A stretch of 6,725 nucleotides of DNA, taken from positions 1-6,725 of the forward strand of contig QEFD01000132.1 in assembly GCA_003086435.1 (NCBI GenBank), in the 5' to 3' direction. Source of the stretch: Acidianus hospitalis. GTDB taxonomy: Archaea > Thermoproteota > Thermoprotei_A > Sulfolobales > Sulfolobaceae. The first letter of the stretch is position 1; each line of letters begins with the position of its first letter. Positions 1-6,018 of this stretch are shown piece after piece. Made by a program: the position numbers and the translations under genes. Under the pieces are notes generated by a model, which saw only the letters and a list, made by a program, of their open reading frames with translations, ran no database searches and was not told where the DNA came from.

Positions 1-90
1 CCCATCCTCCCCCTCACATTGCTCCTCGAGTTCACTGTAGGGCTCTCTTCTACATTTTAGTATGTAACTACGAAATTTATAAACTTTCAT
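1..90 (-). CDS. Fragment of an unidentified ORF running off the left edge
   Basis: An ATG at 90 on the minus strand opens a frame that stays open for 30 codons to the edge of the window. The peptide starts MKVYKFRSYILKCRRE and becomes very acidic (SELEEQCEGEDG). The start YKFRxY is faintly like the first residues of IS605-type TnpB proteins, but what follows does not match, so I do not assign it. No clear TATA box lies 25-27 bases upstream. The first 50 bases of the window are unusually G+C-rich (29 of 50), unlike the surrounding A+T-rich DNA. It may be a real gene start, the tail of the decayed region next to it, or chance. Confidence 0.25.
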   Translation of the reverse strand, partial: MKVYKFRSYILKCRREPYSELEEQCEGEDG

Positions 91-140
91 GAGAAGAGCT
101 GGGAATGTTAAATGATATCAAATGACATAAAATTTACGGT

Positions 141-483
141 TTATCTGAAACTGTTGTCAACGGCAACTGTTCCTTCAACCAGATCTTCCGGTCTCTTAAT
201 TCCAGAAAGATACTACGTCGTAAAATAAAGTATATATAAAGTGTATTTTAATTTGTTTTCTATAATTAAAATATCCGGTATTCACATCTATAAAATGTAA
301 TGTTAAGGTTATGAACATATCATTAAAAAGCTTAATGTACTTTTCCACAGTCCTATGGTTTACTCCTATTTCCTTTGCGATAGAATTACAACTTACCTTG
401 GAAGGAGTAGTTGAAGGAATTTCCTTAGCTAGTCCCTTCCTACTTAAGGCTGAAAAATCTTGATTATAGCTTGAAGTATTATC
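141..483 (-). pseudogene. Decayed C-terminal part of an archaeal AAA ATPase (DUF4143-type tail)
   Basis: One minus-strand frame is open for 95 codons (483 down to 199) but has no ATG before its internal NDM. It contains GLAKEIPSTTPSKV, then a helix-turn-helix-like SIAKEIGVNHRTVEKYIKLF, then KQIKIHFIYTLFYDVVSFW. This is the order seen in the C-terminal part of archaeal AAA ATPases with a DUF4143 tail: an 'AKE-G-S-TV-Y---L' helix pair, then a 'K-YF-D-L--A--FW' strand. The frame stops at 196-198, but the family pattern continues in another frame from about 203 to 141 (GIKRPEDLVEGTVAVDNSFR, then a stop), so a frameshift is present. A few more matching residues (NRKFYVI) may follow at 141-121 in a third frame. 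The N-terminal ATPase half with Walker motifs is absent, and a stop lies just upstream at 484-486. I infer an inactive remnant. The family assignment rests on motif recognition only. Confidence 0.6.
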
Positions 484-496
484 TTAATATGAGTAA

Positions 497-705
497 TCAT
501 TTTTCTACATAATCTTTCTTCAGCACATACCTTACTTTGCCTTTCTCCCTGACTTCTTCAACGTAACCCATTGCTACTAATCTCTTAAGTCTCCTATAAA
601 CCCAGGTTTAGGACAAGTATTAACTTTGAGAAGAAACTAATTGCTTCTTTTATGAGATGATTTTTGATCTACTGAAAAAATAAGGCTTTCATTTTTGTAC
701 TCCAT
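497..705 (-). pseudogene. Frameshifted small winged-helix DNA-binding protein
   Basis: Three minus-strand pieces in three frames add up to one small protein of about 70 residues. An ATG at 705 gives MEYKNESLIFSVDQK (to about 661). A second frame from 656 gives LIKEAISFFSKL. A third frame (607-500) gives TWVYRRLKRLVAMGYVEEV, then REKGKVRYVLKKDYVEK and a stop at 497-499. The last piece has the shape of a recognition helix ('YRRLKRL--MGYVEE') followed by a basic beta-hairpin wing ('KGKVRYVLKK'), typical of archaeal winged-helix regulators. The second frame ends at 594-596 and the third has a stop at 608-610, so at least two frameshifts are needed. The A/T-rich stretch at about 724-731, upstream of 705, could have been its promoter. 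I infer a broken transcriptional regulator with unknown target. Sequencing error is an alternative explanation but would need two indels. Confidence 0.6.
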
Positions 706-753
706 GATCTAATTGGTATTTTATTTTTAATAATGTTATTATTTTTATAATTC

Positions 754-1122
754 TTAAAAAATCAGCAAAATAAATAAAAATATTCTAACTTGGTAAATTG
801 TGAGATAGGCCGCATTTTTCAGTGTATCACGGGATTTATCGGTTAGAATAACAGTAATAATTCTGACTATTGACTGAACTATGGTAAAAACTATAATAAG
901 GTAAAACCCTTGAGGGATATTAAAACAAATATATCTCTTATTATTCTCTGGTTCTTCTCTATCATAGAATCCGGGATTGTTACAAACGCTTCTTATAGCG
1001 TTCATAATGACGTTCTCATTTATTCCTCTGTTTCTTAATAATTGAGAATGCTTTCTAATTCTATCCAACGCGTGTTGGCTTATTTCACAGTTTGGAATGA
1101 GCTCCATGAAATCATTACGCAA
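754..1122 (-). CDS. DUF4258-like small protein, possible toxin-like component
   Basis: A 122-residue protein with ISQHALDRIRKH near the N-terminus (from residue 14), then RNRGINENVIMNAIRS, and a C-terminal beta section RYICFNIPQGFYLIIVF and RIITVILTD. A conserved 'S-HA--R' start, an 'RGI---V--AI' helix and a final 'ITV' strand are features of DUF4258 proteins, which resemble RelE/BrnT-type toxin folds. The family link is by eye. The start is probably TTG at 1122: a GGGAGGA motif at 1134-1128 lies five bases before it. An ATG at 1107 would give 117 residues but has no motif at suitable spacing. The start overlaps the upstream 133-residue gene by 43 bases, so the two are probably co-translated. 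After the expected domain end (LTDKSRD) there is an odd hydrophobic tail ending YQVRIFLFILLIF, which may reflect loss of the original stop. No T-rich terminator follows on this strand. Confidence 0.6.
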   Translation of the reverse strand: MRNDFMELIPNCEISQHALDRIRKHSQLLRNRGINENVIMNAIRSVCNNPGFYDREEPENNKRYICFNIPQGFYLIIVFTIVQSIVRIITVILTDKSRDTLKNAAYLTIYQVRIFLFILLIF

Positions 1123-1481
1123 GGACTTCCTCCCGAGTCCCTTAAATCCGGATAAACTACCAAGTTAGTAATCTCTAAGTAAACGCTAATTCCTTTACCC
1201 TCTACGTTTATTTCTACTTCAGGTTTCCTAACAACGTTGACTTCCTTAGGCACTACGCCTCTGTGTAGCATGATATTTTGCGGGCTACACTGTTCCCCGA
1301 ATTTAGGGATATTAGTATCTACAGAAATTACTGCATTTACTTGCACGCTATAATTTTCACCGCTCTTAATTACGTGAATTGGAATAGGAAAAATTCTAAT
1401 CTTCAGCTCTTCATTCTCTACTTTAATAATTAAAATCCCAGGTTTAATAGCTATTAATTCATAATCTGCAAGTGCTATCAT
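1080..1481 (-). CDS. Beta-rich hypothetical protein, middle gene of a three-gene operon
   Basis: I do not recognise this 133-residue protein. It starts MIALADYELIAIKPGILIIK and consists mainly of alternating hydrophobic and polar residues suggesting beta strands (for example ELKIRIFPIPIHVI, VQVNAVISVDTN, KPEVEINVEGKGISVYLEI). There are two cysteines (C64 and C121) but no metal motif, signal peptide or convincing membrane segment. The ATG at 1481 overlaps the stop of the upstream 76-residue gene in an ATGA arrangement (1481-1478), and a GAGGA motif lies about nine bases upstream, so translation is probably coupled. The last 14 codons overlap the start of the DUF4258-like gene. The C-terminal residues (RDSGGSPCVMISWSSFQTVK) look less structured than the rest. 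Its presence between two candidate toxin-antitoxin-type genes suggests a shared function, but that is inference. Confidence 0.6.
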   Translation of the reverse strand: MIALADYELIAIKPGILIIKVENEELKIRIFPIPIHVIKSGENYSVQVNAVISVDTNIPKFGEQCSPQNIMLHRGVVPKEVNVVRKPEVEINVEGKGISVYLEITNLVVYPDLRDSGGSPCVMISWSSFQTVK

Positions 1482-1708
1482 TTATTATCGTCCTCGTAAA
1501 CTATATCAATTGAGACTATCCTACCGTCTTTATCCCTCCAAACTTGAACATTAGCGTCATGATATTCTACATAGTAAGGTGAACCGCCAAAATCTATTAA
1601 AATACCGTCATTATACTCCTTAATGCTTGGAATAATCATATTTGATGAGAAGTTTTGCACAGAAGCATTATAAGAAACGTTTTGCTGATTAAGGAACTCT
1701 TCATACAT
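1478..1708 (-). CDS. Small acidic hypothetical protein with DUF2283-like C-terminus
   Basis: A 76-residue protein starting MYEEFLNQQNVSYNASVQ, first in the minus-strand operon. Residues from about 30 onward (KEYNDGILIDFGGSPYYVEY, then VQVWRDKDGRIVSIDIVYED) resemble the end of DUF2283 proteins, where a short strand is followed by 'D-DG-IVGIEI'. DUF2283 genes are often found next to DUF4258 genes in prokaryotic genomes, and a DUF4258-like gene lies two genes downstream here. The match is partial: the usual 'YD---D-LY' start of DUF2283 is not clear. The protein is acidic, as is common for antitoxins. The ATG at 1708 has a T/A-rich box centred about 26 bases upstream, consistent with a leaderless transcript. 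The stop overlaps the next start by four bases. Function is not established. Confidence 0.55.
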   Translation of the reverse strand: MYEEFLNQQNVSYNASVQNFSSNMIIPSIKEYNDGILIDFGGSPYYVEYHDANVQVWRDKDGRIVSIDIVYEDDNK

Positions 1709-1728
1709 ATATTAAAATGTTCTTATAC

Positions 1729-1740
1729 AATATTAAAAGG
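1729..1740 (-). promoter_or_regulatory. Probable leaderless promoter of the minus-strand three-gene operon
   Basis: On the minus strand the sequence reads CCTTTTAATATT, preceded by an A-rich BRE-like stretch (GTAGTAAAA). Its centre lies about 26 bases before the ATG at 1708, the spacing expected when transcription begins at the start codon, as is common for first genes in Sulfolobales. A second weaker box (TTGTATAAGA, 1730-1721) is too close for leaderless initiation. Confidence 0.5.
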
Positions 1741-2220
1741 TTTTACTACTAGGTTAGATTAAGACTATGGGATTACAGGCACGCTAACTGTCCTATACGT
1801 GAAACCTTGTTAATGCTTAAAATTCAACGGCTTTATATCGCAACATGATAGTTATAACATCGAGTTATACTTCTTGGACTTTAACGTAACGTCAAAAGTT
1901 ATTAACGACTAGCTAATGCTTATAGTTCCAATAAGTTCCGACATAATTCCTACTTAACTTCACGTTATTTATGTAATCATTAATACTTATTCAATATTAT
2001 CGCTTTATTATCTAGTGTTTAAGATTTAAAACAACTGAATGAACTGCTTTAACATTTGAATAGTTTAAATTTTAAAGTTTTCCTACACTGTCCGTCAGTA
2101 TTAAAAATGCAATTTTTCGTTAATGCGAACTTATAAAGTACACAAGTCAAACCATTCTCTATCTATAAAAATATGAAAGTTTGTTCATATCTTCTACTTA
2201 TATTCTTATTTAAAGCTAAA
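1741..2220. other. Intergenic region without a recognisable gene
   Basis: About 480 bases between two divergent promoters. Both strands are broken up by stop codons. The longest open stretches I followed (for example about 32 codons on the plus strand around 1815-1910) have no good start and no recognisable motif. I see no tRNA, no CRISPR repeat, no long inverted repeat and no terminator of note. It is A+T-rich with several TTTAAA/TTATAA-like stretches. It may be eroded coding DNA or contain an untranslated RNA, but nothing in it supports a specific call. Confidence 0.4.
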
Positions 2221-2240
2221 AAGGAAAAAATATATAAATA
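2221..2240 (+). promoter_or_regulatory. Leaderless promoter of the cutBCA operon (BRE plus TATA box)
   Basis: A purine-rich BRE-like AAGGAAAAAA (2221-2230) is followed directly by TATATAAATA (2231-2240). The centre of the TATA box is about 26 bases before the ATG of cutB at 2261, so transcription should begin at or next to the start codon. No Shine-Dalgarno motif precedes this ATG, unlike the second gene. This is the best promoter in the window and supports 2261 as the true start. Confidence 0.75.
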
Positions 2241-2260
2241 ATCTCCCATAATATAAAGCA

Positions 2261-3112
2261 ATGTATCCACCAGAATTCGGATATTACAAGCCGGAATCAC
2301 TTGCCGACGCCCTAGATTTCTTAAAAGGAGGTAACGTAAAGCCGTTGGCCGGAGGGCAAAGTTTAATCCCAATGCTAAAGTTTAGAATATTACAACCAAA
2401 ATTCATCCTCGATTTAAATCCATTAAAGGAATTATCTTACATTAAGCCGGAGGAAAATACTGTAAAAATAGGGGCATTAACTAGGTATTCAGAGATGGTA
2501 AAAAGCGGGATTGTAAGGAGAGACTTACCTTTACTCCACGAGGCATCCGGAAAAGTAGGGGACATGCAAGTGAGAAACATGGGAACAATAGGAGGTAGCC
2601 TATCAAACGCAGATCCTTCAGCTGACTTACCTGCAGTAGCTTTAGCTTACGACGCTAAAATCAAGTTAATCTCAACTCAAGGGGAAAGGGTCGTCGAGGC
2701 AAGGGACTTCTTTAAAGGGCCTTTCACTACGGAACTTAGGGAAGACGAAATACTAAGTGAGGTAGAGTTACCAATACTCAAGGGCTATAACCATAAATAC
2801 GCAAAGATTGTGAGGAGGGCAGGAGACTTCGCGTTAGTAGGCATGGCAGTCTTAGCAAAAGTTGGAGAAACAATAGAGGACATAAGGATTGCTTACACTG
2901 GAGTTTCAGATAAGGCTTATAGGCCTTACGAGCTAGAAAAGACTTTACTTAACTCTAAACCTACAGAAGATTTGTTGAGAAAGTTTTCTGAAGAAGTAAC
3001 AAAGGAAGTCAACCCTCCTTCAGATTCAAGAGGGTCGTCTGATTACAAAAAGAAGATTATGAAAAACCTAACTTTTAACGTGTTAAAGGAGGTGATATTA
3101 CGTGCTAGTTAG
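2261..3112 (+). CDS. cutB: Glyceraldehyde dehydrogenase medium (FAD-binding) subunit
   Basis: FAD-binding subunit of a molybdenum hydroxylase. It passes electrons from the [2Fe-2S] subunit to the external acceptor in the cytoplasm. The 283 residues are close to the 32 kDa medium subunit of the Sulfolobus acidocaldarius glyceraldehyde oxidoreductase. The two FAD-contact motifs of the CoxM/XdhB family are present: AGGQS at residues 30-34 and [14 protein letters not shown] at 109-122. The FAD domain covers roughly residues 1-170, followed by a CO_deh_flav_C-type domain to the end ([13 protein letters not shown] at about 185-197). The start at 2261 fits the leaderless promoter. The stop (3110-3112) lies inside the next gene, giving an 11-base overlap. 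Related subunits serve CO dehydrogenases and other aldehyde or nicotine oxidases, so the substrate is judged from the large subunit and lineage. Confidence 0.9.
   Translation: MYPPEFGYYKPESLADALDFLKGGNVKPLAGGQSLIPMLKFRILQPKFILDLNPLKELSYIKPEENTVKIGALTRYSEMVKSGIVRRDLPLLHEASGKVGDMQVRNMGTIGGSLSNADPSADLPAVALAYDAKIKLISTQGERVVEARDFFKGPFTTELREDEILSEVELPILKGYNHKYAKIVRRAGDFALVGMAVLAKVGETIEDIRIAYTGVSDKAYRPYELEKTLLNSKPTEDLLRKFSEEVTKEVNPPSDSRGSSDYKKKIMKNLTFNVLKEVILRAS
3088..3095 (+). promoter_or_regulatory. Strong Shine-Dalgarno site for cutC
   Basis: GGAGGTGA lies inside the end of cutB, six bases before the GTG at 3102. It matches the crenarchaeal 16S rRNA tail (complement of ATCACCTC) closely and decides the GTG start. 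The first gene of the operon is leaderless, while this internal gene uses ribosome binding, the usual division in Sulfolobales. Confidence 0.8.
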
Positions 3113-3584
3113 GCCAGGAGAAAAGGTAAAAATAAAAGTAAAAGTTAACGGAATATGGTACGAAAGAGAAGTAGAGCCAAGAAAGTTACTAGTTCACTTC
3201 TTAAGGGACGACTTAGGTCTTACAGGGACTAAAATAGGTTGTGACACTTCAACTTGCGGAGCCTGCACAGTGCTAATGAACGGTAAGTCAGTAAAATCTT
3301 GTACATTGTTAGCTGTGCAAGCTGACGGTGCAGAAATAACTACTATTGAAGGAGGAGACGGAAAACTTCACGCAATCCAGGAGGCGTTTAAGGACAATTT
3401 TGCCTTACAGTGCGGTTACTGCACTCCAGGGATGATAATGCAAAGCTATTACCTCCTAAGTGAAAATCCTTCGCCTTCTGAGGAGGAAATAAGGGAGGGA
3501 CTTCACGGCAACATTTGCAGGTGTACCGGATATCAAAACATAGTTAAAGCAGTTCAAGACGCGTCAAGGAAGTTGAGAGCATGA
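3102..3584 (+). CDS. cutC: Glyceraldehyde dehydrogenase small (2x[2Fe-2S]) subunit
   Basis: Iron-sulfur subunit carrying electrons from the molybdenum centre to FAD. At 160 residues it fits the roughly 19.5 kDa small subunit of the Sulfolobus enzyme. All eight cluster cysteines are present. The N-terminal plant-ferredoxin-type cluster uses C47, C52, C55 and C67 ([16 protein letters not shown] and SCTLL). The C-terminal helical-bundle cluster uses C104, C107, C139 and C141 (QCGYCTPGM and [11 protein letters not shown]). The start is GTG at 3102, chosen because of the Shine-Dalgarno site six bases upstream and because the next residues lead directly into the ferredoxin fold (VKIKVKVNG). It overlaps cutB by 11 bases, and its stop overlaps the cutA start by four bases (ATGA), so all three subunits are probably translated in a coupled way. 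Confidence 0.92.
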   Translation: MLVRPGEKVKIKVKVNGIWYEREVEPRKLLVHFLRDDLGLTGTKIGCDTSTCGACTVLMNGKSVKSCTLLAVQADGAEITTIEGGDGKLHAIQEAFKDNFALQCGYCTPGMIMQSYYLLSENPSPSEEEIREGLHGNICRCTGYQNIVKAVQDASRKLRA

Positions 3585-5797
3585 CTTACGTCGGAAAGCC
3601 AATAAAAAGGTTATACGACGATAAATTTGTCACTGGAAAATCAACTTACGGTGACGACATTCAGATAAATTCTTTATATGCAGGATTCGTTAGGAGTCCT
3701 TATGCCCATGCGAGAATAAAATCTATTGACGTAAGCGATGCATTAAAAGTTCCAGGAATTGTGGCAGTGTTTACAGCAAAAGACCTTCAAGTTAAGGAAG
3801 GCATTGGAATTTGGACTACTTACGAAGATCCCAAGCAGTGGAAGTTCCTTCCTAGAAGGCCTTTAGCAGAGAAGGAAGTAAAATACGTAGGAGATCCGGT
3901 TGCAATAGTTATAGGTACTGATAAGTATAACGTTAGGGATGCAATAGACAAGGTTAACGTAGATTACGAAAAATTGCCTGCAGTAATTAAAATGGAGGAA
4001 GCCCTAGAAGATAAGGTATTGGTTCATGAGGAGCTTAAAACTAACGTAGCTTTCGACCAAACTTTCAATGGAGGAAACGTCGACGAAGCCTTTAAGAACG
4101 CGGATAGGAAAATTGAGGTTGAGGTAACTAATAATAGGTTAATTCCTAACCCAATGGAACCTAGAGGAATAATATCAAGATATGAAGGTGGGTTCTTAAC
4201 TATCTGGTATTCAACCCAGGTTCCCCACACTGCGAGGGCCGAGTTTTCAAGAGTGTTGGGAATTCCCGCTTCAAGAATAAGGGTAATAATGCCTGACGTC
4301 GGAGGAGCTTTTGGAAGTAAAGTTAACATATTGCCGGAAGACGTAGCAGTAGTTCTCTCATCAATAAAGCTAGGAAGACCCGTGAGGTGGACTGCAACTA
4401 GGAGTGAGGAAATGATATCGTCTGAAGCAAGGCATAACACCTTCAAAGGAGAAGTGGCATTTAAGACTGACGGGACTATCCTAGGAATAAGAGGAGAGTT
4501 GATAGTCGACATGGGAGCTTACTTAACTTACACTTCACCTATACAGCCTGTAATCATTCCGTTAATGATCCCCGGGCCTTATAAGATACAGAACATCAGC
4601 GTTAGGAGTAGGGCTGTTTACACAAATACTCCGCCAATTACAATGTACAGAGGGGCAAGCAGGCCGGAGGCTACTTTCATCATAGAAAGGATAATGAGTA
4701 ATGTTGCAGATGAATTGGGAATTGACGACGTGACAATAAGAGAGAGGAACATGATAACGAATACTCCTTACGTTAATCCTCTTGGATTGAAATACGATAG
4801 CGGTGATTATCTTGGACTGCTTCGTGAGGGAGTGAAAAAGCTTGAATACGAAAAGTTGAAAGCCTGGGCTAAGGCAATGAGGGAAAAAGGAAGGAAAGTC
4901 GGCGTAGGAATGGCTTTCTATCTAGAGATGAGCGGCTTCGGTCCGTGGGAATTCGGAGAAGTTAGAGTTACGGAGACTGGAGACGTCATAGTCACCACAG
5001 GAGGTACTCCTCATGGCCAAGGAGGAGAAACTGGCATTGCTCAAGTCGTAGCAGACGAATTGCAGATTGATATTGATAGGATAAAAGTAATCTGGGGAGA
5101 TACGGAAGTTGTAGCTTCAGGAATGGGAACTTACGGTTCAAGGACTGCTGCAGCAGCTGCAAGTGCCGCTAAAGTTGCAGCAACTAAAGTACTAGAGAAG
5201 ATGAAGAGATTTGCAGCAAAGATGCTTAAGGTAGACGTAGAGGAAGTTAAGTACTCTTCAGGAGAATTCGAAGCAAACGGGAGGAAAGTTTCATGGAACG
5301 AAGTTGCAGAATTTGCGTATAAGAGTGACGAGCCAGGGGTTTTTGAACAATTAATATTGCCCGGTGACGTTACCTATCCTTATGGAGTTCATATAGCGGT
5401 AGTTGAGGTTGACGATTACGGAATTGCAAAAGTTAGTGAATATAAAGCCTACGACGACATAGGAGTAGTTATAAACCCTGCTTTAGCTGAAGGTCAAGTG
5501 CACGGAGGTGCTACACAAGCTGTTGGGCAGGCTATACTAGAGGAGGCAATAATAAACGAGGAAGGACAATTAGCTGTAACTTACGCTGATTATTTAATTC
5601 CTACAGCAGTTGAGGCTCCTAAGTTTGAGAGTTACTTCTCGGAAAAACCTCATGCGTCTCAATATCCGAGCGGTGCTAAGGGAGTTGGGGAAGCAGCGTT
5701 GATAGTTGGGCCTGCAGCAATTGTTAGGGCTTTAGAAGATGCCACAGGGAAGAGGTTTAACCATACTCCAGTTAGGCCGGAAGAATTAATAGAATAA
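3581..5797 (+). CDS. cutA: Glyceraldehyde dehydrogenase large (molybdopterin) subunit
   Basis: Catalytic molybdenum subunit of the xanthine oxidase/CO dehydrogenase superfamily. In Sulfolobales this three-subunit enzyme oxidises glyceraldehyde to glycerate in the branched Entner-Doudoroff pathway. The 738 residues fit the roughly 80 kDa subunit. The N-terminal hammerhead domain spans about residues 1-140 and the cofactor domains about 150-738. Visible motifs are GGAFGSK (241-247), MYRGASR (355-361), [13 protein letters not shown] (476-488), [15 protein letters not shown] (516-530) and KGVGEAA (700-706). E704 is at the place of the conserved catalytic base. The active-site loop has no cysteine, so this is not a form I CO dehydrogenase, whose loop is AYRCSFR. 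It is closer to AYRGAGR-type aldehyde oxidases. The ATG at 3581 overlaps the cutC stop (ATGA). The substrate is inferred from lineage and subunit sizes; another aldehyde remains possible. Confidence 0.88.
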   Translation: MTYVGKPIKRLYDDKFVTGKSTYGDDIQINSLYAGFVRSPYAHARIKSIDVSDALKVPGIVAVFTAKDLQVKEGIGIWTTYEDPKQWKFLPRRPLAEKEVKYVGDPVAIVIGTDKYNVRDAIDKVNVDYEKLPAVIKMEEALEDKVLVHEELKTNVAFDQTFNGGNVDEAFKNADRKIEVEVTNNRLIPNPMEPRGIISRYEGGFLTIWYSTQVPHTARAEFSRVLGIPASRIRVIMPDVGGAFGSKVNILPEDVAVVLSSIKLGRPVRWTATRSEEMISSEARHNTFKGEVAFKTDGTILGIRGELIVDMGAYLTYTSPIQPVIIPLMIPGPYKIQNISVRSRAVYTNTPPITMYRGASRPEATFIIERIMSNVADELGIDDVTIRERNMITNTPYVNPLGLKYDSGDYLGLLREGVKKLEYEKLKAWAKAMREKGRKVGVGMAFYLEMSGFGPWEFGEVRVTETGDVIVTTGGTPHGQGGETGIAQVVADELQIDIDRIKVIWGDTEVVASGMGTYGSRTAAAAASAAKVAATKVLEKMKRFAAKMLKVDVEEVKYSSGEFEANGRKVSWNEVAEFAYKSDEPGVFEQLILPGDVTYPYGVHIAVVEVDDYGIAKVSEYKAYDDIGVVINPALAEGQVHGGATQAVGQAILEEAIINEEGQLAVTYADYLIPTAVEAPKFESYFSEKPHASQYPSGAKGVGEAALIVGPAAIVRALEDATGKRFNHTPVRPEELIE

Positions 5798-5810
5798 TGT
5801 GATACATCTC

Positions 5811-5829
5811 TTTCTTATTTTTTTAATTT
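5811..5829 (+). terminator. T-rich terminator after cutA
   Basis: A T-rich run (TTTCTTATTTTTTTAATTT) begins 14 bases after the cutA stop. Crenarchaeal transcription usually ends at such pyrimidine-rich runs without a required hairpin. It separates the operon from the CARF gene, which has its own promoter. Confidence 0.6.
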
Positions 5830-5855
5830 AATGAAGGTTAACTGTTCTGCTGACT

Positions 5856-5872
5856 CCTCCATGCCTTGGAGG
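5856..5872 (+). repeat. Small hairpin in the cutA-CARF intergenic region
   Basis: CCTCC (5856-5860) and GGAGG (5868-5872) form a five-base stem with a seven-base loop, followed by GGCGAGGCTTTC. It is G+C-rich compared with its surroundings and lies after the T-rich run, so it is not part of the cutA terminator. It could be a leftover of an IS200/IS605-type element end, which often carry such hairpins, but no transposase gene is near it. Confidence 0.3.
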
Positions 5873-5990
5873 GCGAGGCTTTCAATCTTTTGTAAATACA
5901 AAATGGAGTTCATTTTTATGTGCTAGATTCTTCTTCTCTTTTGGAAAAAGTGAAAATTAAAGAAATTATACTGTGTGTTTACGACAAAAC

Positions 5991-5997
5991 TTATAAT
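5991..5997 (+). promoter_or_regulatory. Leaderless promoter of the CARF gene
   Basis: TTATAAT, preceded by an A-rich stretch (ACGACAAAAC), is centred about 25 bases before the ATG at 6019. This spacing predicts transcription starting at the ATG. It favours 6019 over the in-frame upstream GTG/TTG codons at 5920, 5941 and 5950, which lie ahead of this box. Confidence 0.6.
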
Positions 5998-6018
5998 TTT
6001 CTCACCAAGAATAAGAAT

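Noticed and set aside
729..743. AATAAT-GTT-ATTATT palindrome after the minus-strand operon
   Set aside because: It is made only of A and T in its arms in a very A+T-rich spacer, and no T-run follows on the minus strand, so a terminator call is not supported.
1768..1784. TGGGATTACAGGCACGC, a 17-base match to a familiar primate Alu motif
   Set aside because: The flanking bases do not match Alu and the surroundings are typical A+T-rich archaeal DNA. A short chance match is more likely than contamination.
2087..2099. ACTG-TCCGT-CAGT inverted repeat in the cutB upstream region
   Set aside because: Four-base arms are expected by chance, and it is too far from the promoter (about 130 bases) to call an operator.
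2163..2372. Minus-strand ORF of 69 codons across the cutB promoter and start
   Set aside because: It overlaps the cutBCA promoter and the well-supported start of cutB, and its peptide has no recognisable motif. It is a shadow of the coding strand.
4024..4512. Minus-strand ORF of 162 codons inside cutA
   Set aside because: It lies wholly inside the conserved cofactor region of cutA (which includes GGAFGSK) and has no motif or promoter of its own.
3581..5797. Carbon monoxide dehydrogenase large subunit (CoxL)
   Set aside because: The form I active-site cysteine loop (AYRCSFR) is absent; the loop MYRGASR, the subunit sizes and the lineage favour glyceraldehyde dehydrogenase.
5831..5926. Plus-strand ORF of 31 codons starting at ATG 5831
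   Set aside because: Short, no promoter or ribosome site with proper spacing, no recognisable motif, and it spans the hairpin; treated as chance.
5920..6018. Longer form of the CARF protein from in-frame GTG/TTG codons at 5920, 5941 or 5950
   Set aside because: The TATA box at 5991-5997 lies downstream of these codons, and the CARF domain normally begins within a few residues of the GTS loop, as it does from ATG 6019.
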